From the NCBI RefSeq assembly GCF_014898815.1, contig NW_026515406.1:1860001-1924000 (forward strand): a stretch of DNA of 64,000 nt, written 5' to 3'. Each line of letters begins with the position of its first letter. Within the stretch, counting starts at the first letter, position 1. The notes under the pieces are model-generated. The model did no database searches and was not told where the DNA came from. It saw only the letters and a list, made by a program, of their open reading frames with translations. Origin of the DNA: Panonychus citri (Eukaryota > Arthropoda > Arachnida > Trombidiformes > Tetranychidae). Made by a program: the position numbers and the translations under genes. This document shows positions 51,001 through 61,339 of this stretch, one piece after another.

Positions 51001-53330
51001 TCAATCAATCAAATGAACACAAGTAAAACATGAAACTCAATTTAAAATGTAAGAGAGAGAGGAAACTAAATTATTAACTAGTGATAAATGATTACGATGA
51101 TTATTGTGATCAGTTGATTGTTATATTAGTAGTTTCCAATGGTCAGACAATTTTTCATCATTATATTACATGGGAAGGAGAGGAAAATAATATTAATACT
51201 GTTATGTAATAATGGAGAGAGGGTGGGGTGGGTTCCACTTGATAAATTCACTGGGTAACATCATTTCCACTCCCAAGTCAACACTTGTGAACCACCTTCC
51301 TCATCCTGGCCTCCCTCTACCTCCCACCAGTTTCACTTGCTTATTATCATTCACATCTTCACCTTCCTCATCCTCATCCTCATCTTTATCCACCTTCAAC
51401 ATCAGATTAACATTCAAATCTTATCCTTTTGCTATTTCCTCTGTTTCCTCTGCTACGAGGTAACTTTTTTGTTCCCTCTCCATCTTCATCTTCATCTTCA
51501 TCTTTCTGTCAATATTATCGATACAATTTATCATTAATCTCATATTCAATCAATTTAACCGTTAAAATTGTAGTTAATACAAAATTAAAGCTCAAACATT
51601 TTCAATGTTAGTCTGATGATAATGATGATGGTGATCAATTTAGATTCTCGATTCTGATGTTACTTATGTATTTATATCACTGATCGGTCATAAAGAAACT
51701 AAATTGTAACTCTAATCCTCTTTCAGTATCATTATCATCATTATCATCTCTGTCTCATCTTTGGTCACATACAGTATAACAATTTACTCCAATGATATTA
51801 GTCTAGATGGGAAGGTGGAAAAATAAAGTTCTCTCTCCATTGGAAACGCACCAGAGTGGCAAGTGAAAAAATAGCTGATCAGGGAGGAGAGAGAGAGAGA
51901 GAATGTTGGATATTTAGCTTCATGATGATATTATTTTCACCTTAACTGTCAAAATAATCATCTTCCATTCGAACACAATGATAATAACAGCAATAGAACG
52001 ATATAAAGATGGAAAATTGTATTTACTTTTAAATGAACACAGTTACGAGTTGAAATTATTGATTAAACTGTAATTCTATTGAGGAATCACTTTCACTTCA
52101 ATTACAAAGTCTTGACAGTTCAATTTGAAGGAAAAAAACTTTGATTTAGTTTCAGAATTTTCAATAAACACCATTGAATGAATTTTCATAGAAGAGAAAA
52201 ACTTCCACACTTTTCCATTCAACAGAATTTAGATATAAATGAATCACCATTGAGGTAACAACAACAACAACAGGTAATTCATTATTCAATTGAGATGAAA
52301 TATCAACAATTATAATGGAGAAAAAGTTGATATTTAATATCGAAAATGAATAAAATTCATTTCTTCAGATTGTTGGAAAATCTCCAAGGTTTATAATAGA
52401 CAAGAACTTGATCAAATAAAGAAAATGATAGAATAGAATTTGGAGTTTTATTAAGAAAGAAAAAGAAATTATAACTTTAATATCATCAGAAAAGAATAGA
52501 ACATTTTCTTGAAGAATTCTATTAATTATCTTGATCAGATGATCTAAAATAATCGAAATGGAACTCAAAAAAAAAGGGTAAACAGTTAATTCTCCCATAA
52601 TCAAGGGTGAGTCTTACGAACTGTAGGTGAATTACTTACGTAGAAATTAAGATTAATTCTTATGAACACTTTTCTTTGGAACTCAAGAGAAAATATCACC
52701 AAACTGTTGAGAGACACTTATGATGAGCACGTTAATCACTAAATACACTTGAAGAATAGAAAGAGAAAAATAATCAAACACAATTAAGATGATTAATATT
52801 CACAATTAAAAGAGAAAATTGAAATTGAAAAGTTCTAATATCGGTAATCTTCATGTTCCATGTATCCACTGGGAACATCTCTTTACATTTGAACTCTTTT
52901 CTCGTCCATTCAAGTTTCGATAAACCGACTCTCTTTTCCAATTTCAAATAAGCGCATGACTTTTCCCATGGAATCCATGAAATAATAATAATCATTCCAA
53001 TTCTTAAATCTAGAAACATATTGAAGAGAGAAAAAAGTATTTACCTTAAAATTTAAAGAGGTATAATAGAGAATGATTTAAAGAGAAATAAATTGACCAT
53101 AGTTGACAATTAGAGAGAAAATTAATTTGAGACAAAGTTTAAATTAGAAAAAGAAAATGCGAGCAGCTAGTTCCATCTAGCGAACAGAAAACAGTTCAAA
53201 CTCGAATATCAACTTTTTCTCTAATCATTGACATCCATTTGATTAGAAAATTATTTTATCGATTTACACACTTTTCTTGTGATAAACTTTATTATATGTC
53301 GAAGTTTTTTAAATCATAAAATTGAACCTT
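45035..53330 (+). repeat. Segmental duplication, copy 2 (about 8.3 kb, non-coding)
   Basis: Direct repeat of 30532-38645 in the same orientation. The extra length is mostly the 217-bp inverted-repeat element at 48481-48697 plus small microsatellite changes (for example a longer GATTT repeat near 48890-48920). Identity is highest in the centre (35.9-37.3 kb against 50.6-52.0 kb, where I find almost no differences) and drops visibly in the last 1.2 kb. It lies immediately 5' of the multiplexin gene on the minus strand. Confidence 0.9.
48481..48697. mobile_element. MITE-like element with 44-bp perfect terminal inverted repeats and TA target duplication
   Basis: A 217-bp insertion found only in duplication copy 2. 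Its ends start CAGCCATCGA and match each other as perfect inverted repeats for 44 bp. TA flanks each side (48479-48480 and 48698-48699), and the empty site in copy 1 (34009-34010) has a single TA in otherwise matching flanks (one base differs). This fits a non-autonomous Tc1/mariner-type element. It has no ORF. Confidence 0.93.
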
Positions 53331-54515
53331 TTTATAGTTAATTTCAATAGTAAATAGTTTGAAACTATTAAAAGTGACCTTATAAAATCAATGATTATTG
53401 ATTGTTTGTCTAATTACAATCAATTTAAGATCATTTTGATCAAAATCGGACAAAAAATTAAAAAGTTCTACCCAGTTGAATTTAACATGGGGCTCTATGG
53501 GCAATGACGGGTTTTGGCCTGTTACTCAGAGACGGTTCAGGTCGGTATCATGAAAATTCATGTACTTATAGTATTTTTAGTCGCTAACAATAAATCATTA
53601 ATAGAATCATAATATTATCACTATTCTTACCACCATTAGGTTAAGAACGGAAGATTTCGATAAAATCGGTCTTTGAATAGGAAATTTACATGAAGAAATC
53701 TGATTATCATGGAACCTTCCGTTCTTAACCTAATGGTGGTAAGAATAGTGATAATATTATGATTAACCCTAGCCAATGAGTTTAGAGATTGTTGTTATTG
53801 CAGAACTTGAGACATTACAGTTTAATTGAATAACTGTTGCAGATCTCCTTTGTAATAAAGGGTCGGTGATTGATTGAAAATTTCGATGACGAGTCCCTCA
53901 AGTACCAACCTTTGTCTTTCACGATATGCCACAATCCACACATACTCAATTCTCATATTAAAATATCAAGGCCATTCCGGTCATTTTGTTAGGATAAGTT
54001 TTCAAGGTCATTTGATGGTCACATCGATTCAAATTAAAAAAATCAACATGTATCTAAATCACAAAGATTTCATGACTTTCATGTTCTTTGTTACGAGCAA
54101 ATTAATGAAAATTGAATAAAAAGGATTCCGCCTCAAAAACGCTGTATCTCAGCAACTAAAAATGCCCAAAAGTTGTAAACTCGTAAGGAGCCTCGTGATT
54201 GCTAGTTAATTAGATTGTACTTTTCAAATCCCACTAATTGTAACAATCAACTCGATTCGATGTCTTACAAGGATAATTAGTTAATCAACTACACTGTATG
54301 GATAATAATGGTTCCTCATTGTAAATTTTTATCGGATACAATCGTTAATCTAATTAACTTGACTCAAATTTAGTTTGATCTTTCAGTTTTATGTATTCAT
54401 AATGAGAATCGTGAAAAGTTCAGTTTTTTTTGAAATTTTCTTGATTGTTATTGTTAATTTGTTTTCGTTTAAATTAACCAACTAATTAATTGTTTATTTT
54501 TCCAATTTAATGAAG
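53331..54515. other. Transposon-like debris between duplication copy 2 and the calbindin exon
   Basis: Single-copy in this window, with a more balanced base composition than the surroundings (for example 53470-53560 and 54120-54190). It includes the palindromic element at 53605-53764. Phrases such as GCTGTATCTCAGCAAC (near 54141) look repeat-derived. The 81-codon frame at 53874-54119 has no recognisable domain. No transposase was identified. Confidence 0.4.
53605..53764. mobile_element. Palindromic foldback element, 160 bp
   Basis: Arms 53605-53653 and 53716-53764 are perfect 49-bp inverted repeats separated by a 62-bp spacer. The arm runs from AATCATAATATTATC to AACGGAAG. No clear target-site duplication is visible. 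It may be a foldback MITE, and transcribed RNA would form a long hairpin. Confidence 0.8.
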
Positions 54516-54651
54516 GGGTTCTTGGTGATTTCCTGAAAGAAGCAAGAAAAGATAATGTTACTGAGGAAAAACTGAATGAATATACTGAGACTTTATTGAA
54601 CATTTTTGACTCAAACAAAGATGACAATTTACAATTGAGTGAAATGGCAAA
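54516..54651 (+). CDS. Single EF-hand exon of a calbindin-32/calretinin-like gene
   Basis: An exon bounded by AATGAAG acceptor and AA|GTAAGTA donor, with entry needing two bases to finish a codon and exit at phase 2. It encodes about 45 residues: a helix (VLGDFLKEARKDNV), then EYTETLLNIFDSNKDDNLQL, an EF-hand loop with D-x-N-x-D-x-N spacing (DSNKDDNLQLSE), then MAK. This matches the calbindin/calretinin/secretagogin pattern FDSNxDGxLxLSEMA. Those proteins are cytosolic calcium buffers with six EF-hands. No other exon of the gene was found in the window, so it is either one exon of a gene with very long introns, with SCAR nested in or beside it, or a stranded fragment. Confidence 0.75.
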
Positions 54652-55833
54652 GTAAGTAAATTAAAATCATCGATAATTTTGCTCAATTAATTTAAAACAT
54701 TTTAAATTGATACTTAATCACAACTGATTGAATCAAATCCAATATCAAATAACAATATCGTTACAGTATTATGTATTACAGTTATCTCGTAACGAGATTC
54801 TCGTTATTGCTACAAAAGCATCAATAGAGTGACTATTCTCATCGATATCACAATAAATATCATGTCCAGCATCCATAAATTAGCCTGAATATTTTCCACG
54901 ACAATGAACAAGTCAATTCAAACTTTACTGGAATAACAAAGTTTCCAAATTAGAAAAAATTCTTTTTTATCTCGACTCTTTTTAGTTTACTTCGAATCCA
55001 CTAGCTGGCAGCACAATCGTAATTTCCAATCGAAAGGCGGGATCGTAAATAGAAGCGCTAACATCGGGATAACTCAAGTCGCTTTTGTAAAATTTATCTT
55101 CATCTTTCCTCTCTCTCTCTTTTCCTCCTCTTTCCTGTCTTATTTTTACTTTTGACTGTACAACATTAACAGTGTGTAGAATCAGTGATTGTGTCCATCG
55201 TCGGTGATAAACCAAAAAAAAAAGACAAGAACAGTTTTAGAAGAAGAGAAAAAGAAAAGATTCTTTTTTCTCCCTTTGGATTAATTTCGTTTCTCTTTAT
55301 TTCCATTCAATCGGATTAATTTTGTTCACTATTAAATAACCAATTGTGTTTGTGTGCTACTCTAATGGTCATCTTTGTGTTTACACCAACAACTTGAAAT
55401 GGAAATGACCAGAGAGAGAAAGAGTGACCATTAACTTGGGTTACCTTTCTTGTTACCTTATTATGTATTTCTGATAACCAAGAGAACGGATTAAAAGCCA
55501 TTGTCATCCTTTTGTTTTCTATTCCAACATCGGCCATGTTGGAAATTGGATTATTCTTTTCTTCACATATTCTCCATTGTTCTTTTTAAATTGTTCTCTC
55601 TTCCCATAAATTATCTATTATTCTCTCACTATCTAATTTAATGGACATTTTCCAGTGAAACAATCTCAATTTTCTATTCTAAAGTGATGTCATTTCTTCA
55701 TAGGAGGTTAACTTGTCTTTCTGGTCCTTGAGTTTCCTCTTTATACTTAACCTTTTACCTGTTGTGTTACCTTTTTTTTCTCTCTCTCTCTCTCTCATTT
55801 TTTTCTATTCTCTTCTACTAACTTTCCACCATC
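54652..55833. other. Region upstream of the SCAR start codon
   Basis: Follows the calbindin-like exon. It contains pyrimidine-rich DNA and a (CT)n run just before the SCAR ATG (about 55780-55797), consistent with a promoter and 5' UTR. Minus-strand frames at 54982-55215 and 55316-55537 have no recognisable domain and are not called. Confidence 0.45.
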
Positions 55834-56107
55834 ATGCCCGCTGTAAATTGGGTAATTGAACCGGTATTTTTAAGTAGAAAACCTTTACCACCCGATAAGG
55901 AGGTAGATGAATTAGAAGTGATTACCAATAATACTCTTGTCTCGTTGATTAAACAATTATCGTGCCTTGCCCTTATCTCCAACACCATATTCAATGAATT
56001 ATCATGCGAAGTTGAATCAATTAACCAGAAAACGGAACGTCTTAAACTTAAGATTTCCAATTGTCATTCAATTGTCGCAAATCTAAACCATAAGACGGTT
56101 AAAGTTC
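55834..56107 (+). CDS. SCAR: WASF/SCAR (WAVE), first coding exon
   Basis: SCAR/WAVE activates the Arp2/3 complex downstream of Rac within the WAVE regulatory complex, in the cytosol at the leading edge. The exon starts ATG CCC after a pyrimidine-rich leader and ends at a C|GTAAGT donor (phase 1), giving 91 codons. It encodes the N-terminal part of the SCAR homology domain: an EP near the start (VIEPVFLSRKPLP), then VITNNTLVSLIKQLSCL matching the conserved VTNxTLxNIIRQLSSL, followed by an IFNEL helix and a long amphipathic helix (QKTERLKLKISNCHSIV), as in the part that binds Abi and HSPC300. Sequence after NNTL is more diverged than in fly or human. The remaining exons (basic, Pro-rich, VCA) are not in the window. 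Confidence 0.88.
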
Positions 56108-57241
56108 GTAAGTAATTGTTCAACAAATTCTATTATAAATTCAACATGAACTTTGAATTTATGCTCTCTTTTTTTCCATCAAATTTTAATTATTCCAATC
56201 GATTAATTGTTCTCTCAATAATTATTCTCACTCGAAATTATCTTCTAATACATGACCTTAGATTGTGTCATTCGCAATCAATACAACCAGTTGAATTAAT
56301 TAGCTTTCAACTCTCATCGAAAATCAATCTAATTGTTGAAAATTAACTAATATTTTCCAAATAGTTTAAAAATTGTCCGGATAATCAGGTTGTGACACTA
56401 TCTCTCTCTCTCTCTCCATACAAATAACATTCACATTGTGATTGTCATAATGACAATTAATTAAACTGAAACCTGGTTTTTTGATTGATAACAATAATTA
56501 TCATCAGCATAACAATTACGATTGTAATTTATTAGTATTGTTATTGTCCCATTCATTTGTGTCTTTAGCAGTAACATTATATTCACGATTAACAATTTAA
56601 TACATTATTTTCATCCTTAATCCACCAAATCATATGTAAACTTTTGTTTACAATTAACCAATAACTGTTACCATGGACTCTTAAATAATAAATGGTAGAG
56701 AGAGACCATTATAATCAGTTGATTGCCGATATAACCAATCAACTGACCAATATAATACAGCAACAATACAATCAAATTAATTGTAATTTCATTTCTGGAC
56801 AATCAGTTTTTCCTTTCAAATCAAAATACACCACAAGCAACAATCAGCTAACAAAATGTAATAGTTTTCACAAGTACAGCAGAAAGAAAGAGAGAGAGAG
56901 AGAAAACAAATCCATTCTCACCAACCAAGTAAATCAACAATCAACTGATTTCCTTATAAAAGTTGATTACAAATGTAATTACAATTATCTCTCTCTCTCT
57001 CTTTTACTTACTCAATTGTACTACCTGAACATACCCTCGTCTTACAACTTTACCTGAATTCATTGATGCGATCAGAAATATTTTCTTCTCAGACTGTACT
57101 TTTTTCACCATTACACTTTACCTTTCTGTTGATCTTTCTTTGGCTCTAAAAAGGCCCAAAGAAGGAGCATAAAAATAGACTTCTCTCCTTCTTTACTTAC
57201 CTGTAGAAAACTAGTTTTTACCTCAGAAATTCTGGTTCAGA

Positions 57242-57270
57242 CTATCATCATCATCATCATCATCATCATC
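57242..57270 (+). repeat. (ATC)n microsatellite
   Basis: About nine uninterrupted ATC units, followed by AAC units. Confidence 0.85.
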
Positions 57271-59456
57271 AACAACAACAAGAAGCCTTAGTTTTCATTG
57301 TTGTTCAGGTAAAAATCTTTGAAGGTAAAAACAACTTTTCAATTCATTGTTGCTTCATCTTTTTATTAATACCTGTTGATTATGGTTATGATGATTATCA
57401 ATTTATTACCAAGTTGAATAAACCAATTAACAAACTATCTTAACCAGGTAAAAGTAATCACAAAATTAATAATAACCATTTGTTAATTTGATTCTCATTT
57501 TTAATCATTGATAACAATCATATGCTTGTTTATCCTCATCCATTCAACATGTTACCTTTACCTTAAGTTTTTCCTTCACGCATCAACTTTTTCCAACCAT
57601 TTTTTTTTCGCTTCTTCTCCTTGACGATAAAGTGAAAGATATTTAAACTCATGAAATTTGCTGTTTTCTGTTAATTTCAATTCATTTGCAACAATTTACT
57701 CAACCATTTCGATAATGTTTTTCGTGCTATTTTTGCTTATATCTAATTATCATGACGGTTACCTCATAATCTCTTGTTTTTTTTACCTTAACCTTTAGGG
57801 ACATTGACACAGGAACAGTTGGTTTGTTAAGAAAATGAATTAAGGTTAATTGTTATGATTAAGACTCTTGTTATCATCATGCTGATGCAGCTTCTTCTAA
57901 GCTCAGGATGATGATGATGATGATGTTGTGATGATGCCCTAACCCTTGTTATGCTTTTTTCTCATTACAAAATTCAAGGTGTTTCCTTGATGAAGAAGAT
58001 ACAAAAAAGAGCCTCTCATCTTCATCTCTCTTTTCTCTCACTCATCATCACTCTCTTGTCTTCCGTTTTTTTCTCCATCGTCATCATCATAATTTTACCT
58101 GGAATTTTTTTTCCAGAGCTAATTGTCACCATAATTAATTACATCTCCACCATGATCAACCACAATCACAACTGAAATGAAGTTCATCTTTGGGCTTCAT
58201 TGGTAACATGATAATCCGGATTCAATATTTGATCATTGATTAATTTGTGTTTTATCATCATCACTTTGATTAGCTTGATTAATTCAGTAACTGTCATCAA
58301 TTATCATCATCTAATCATCAACTTCAATCCCTTTTCTGTCAATCACTAATCAACTTTCCTTTAACTTTCACTTGTTTAATTGTAAATACTTTCCTTTTAC
58401 AATTAAACTTATCCTCATATCCTTGTAATATTTAAACCTTTACCCAGTTAATTAATAGGTTTAATTAACGTAAAATAAGTTAATTAAACTGTATAATTTA
58501 TTATCCCAATCAAACGGTTTATATTCAAATTTTAAACCACCAATTTTAATTTATTTTCTTGATTACAGCAACAATTAAGTTAATGTCACTTGATTAGTGA
58601 AAATTTGTTTACAGCAAAGTTTCAATTCACCCAAAATTTACCTGAAAAGTTTCAAAACTATAATAAAATTAGCAAAAAAACTGGTTAGTTAATTACTTTG
58701 GTTATGATTGATAATTAAAAACATTAATTCATTCCACTGTTTAAATTGTTTCTCCTTAATTAACAATCAATTTGCTTATTTTTTAAACTAAATCAACCCT
58801 TTGCAGTTACAGTAAGTAAAACTATTTAAATTATTAATACAAACCATTGATCATAAGCAAATAATTCAAGTTAATACAACTTAATCAACGTGATTAAAGT
58901 TAATTATTAATAAGTTTAGGCCCCAAAAACAAATTTGTGGTTACCAATTTAAATGGCGTAATTAAAGTTATGACAAGATAATCATGATTATACTTATCAA
59001 ATTACCAATTAAAATTAAATTTAGTCAGTTGTGTGAATCAATTTCAAATTTTAAACCATATTAACAGTTAAAATATCAGAATAATGATATTGGAAGGATT
59101 ATCATTTATCCCTTAACCCATTGTAAATCTCATTTCTTATTAAAACTCTTAATCCCAATAGCTTAATCCGATGATGATGATGATGAGTCTTTCATTCTGG
59201 TTTCTTTTGACAAGTGAGAACCAGTTAGAAGTGATAAATAAAATACCTTGATGAAAAACCCGCTACGGATATCCGATCAACCGATAGAAAAGGTTTCCCT
59301 CCCTCCTGACACTCTCACAGTATCATTATCAACAACAATAGAGTAGAAGTAAAAAAAAAAGCCATATATATGTTTTATCCTCATCATTTTTCATCCTTCT
59401 CTCATCATCATCACTATTGTAATGCTGTTTAAATGGATCACAAGCAAACAGCTGTC

Positions 59457-59492
<36 letters not shown>

Positions 59493-59514
59493 CGATGATG
59501 ATGATGATGATGAT
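59457..59514 (+). repeat. Compound (GA)n and (GAT)n microsatellite
   Basis: About 30 bp of GA repeat, a short GAAAAC break, then about seven GAT units. Confidence 0.85.
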
Positions 59515-61314
59515 CGTTTTTAACATGGTCCATAACCTGAAGTGTATCTTGAATAAACTCTCAAATTGTTGGTTGATTGTGATCATCAACAATTTAAAAG
59601 TAACACCAACAATCAATGTAATCATTTTCATAAAACTTACCTAATACATTGTGTGTATCTCAAGGTAACTTGAGGCCACATCGTATATGCAAAGTTACAT
59701 TGAATTTCCAACAGCCTTCTGGCTTAATCATCTCTCTATCAACGGTTTTTTATCCGTGTTTATCCCTCCCTACCCTCAACCCACCCTCTGTCTCCCATCC
59801 TGTACATATGCATCTTTGTATTTATTGCCCACTTTGTATTATCATCATCATCATCATCACAGGGTAGGCCAAGTGCCACGAGTGTAATTGTCTCTCTCTC
59901 TCTCTCTTTTTGTGTATCTGTTATTTTTTCCCTCTCTCACCTTATATCATATTTACCATTGATGTAAATATGAGTTATATTATTTTAATTGTTGCATTGG
60001 CAAGTCGATTTGTTTAATTTAATTGTTGAATGTTACAATCAATTGATTTTCTTGATCTACTTACGACTTTTTGATTAAACCGTTATTCCAGATCAATTGA
60101 TATCCACTAACTATTCAAACTTTTACAATGATCATTTAAATTAAATAAACTTTTTTGATTCTCTCACAACTGATTTTTAAAATATTAACTGTTCACAATT
60201 CAATTCAATTGTAATTAACTTGTTATTTACTTGTTAATTGTTAAACAATTAAAAGTAAATGTTGTAATTAACTTTCACTATTCTGTATCTACATTAAACT
60301 TTACAATACATAAAATTACAATTTAAAGAAATAGTTAATTATGGTTAATCAAATTTGATTGTAACTTTTAAATATTTGTTCAACTTAATTCAATTGTTAT
60401 TATTTAAAGATAAACTTTTACTTGGCAATTTAAATACTTACCTTAATAACAATCAAGACAACAATCAATTTTAATCATTAACTGGTCACTATTATTTTTA
60501 ATGATGAAAAATCTCAATGATTATTATGATTACTAAATCATCATCATCAAATTATTTAATTTAATGATCCAAATCTTAAACTAAACTTTAATCACCAACA
60601 ATTAACCTAAACAATGAAAAAATAAAACCAAATTAAATTCAAAATTAATCACAATTTACAAAATATCAAATATCATCATTAACTTAAGAGCTAATAATTA
60701 ACTATCAATATTTAATCAACTTCATTTCTGATCATTTCCTTTAGTCTGTACATATAACAATCAACAGATAAAACAATTAACTTGATTATATAACAATAAT
60801 AATCATCTGTAAAACCGGAAACACTTCATCATGATGATCCGTAAAGATTAACAATTAACAAGAAAATGAGATGCAATTAACTTTAGCCCTTAATCATTTC
60901 CTGTAGATTCCTATGTAAATATATTTACAGTCAAGTTGATGTATTATCACCTTGATTGTATTACCTTAATCATGATTATGATTGAGACCCGAAAGTCCAT
61001 AGGTTTTTGATTAACCGGAAACAAGGAAACAACAAAACCTTGACATGACCTGGACTTTGATAACAATACACCTTAGATCAACATTATTATCAACAATAAG
61101 GTCACACCGATGGGCAATAATATACAAAAGGACAAAGGTAACATTTACCTTTGGCATAACAATAAAATGTATCACTAAGTTTACCTGGTTGATTGTCTCA
61201 CCCTAGGAGGTTGTAATCATCCTGGAACAATCAACTGATGATGATTATGATAATAGTGACTCTTAAATCATCTTGAATTGTTTATTAGTTTTTACCCTGA
61301 GGGTAATGTTACAA

Positions 61315-61339
61315 GATGATGATGATGATGATGATGATA
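61315..61339 (+). repeat. (GAT)n microsatellite
   Basis: About eight GAT units. Further ATC runs occur near 61902-61925 and 62197-62213. Confidence 0.8.

Noticed and set aside
56692..57057. 121-codon plus-strand frame
   Set aside because: Low-complexity Asn/Gln/Lys composition ending in translated CT repeats, no domain and no splice context linking it to SCAR.
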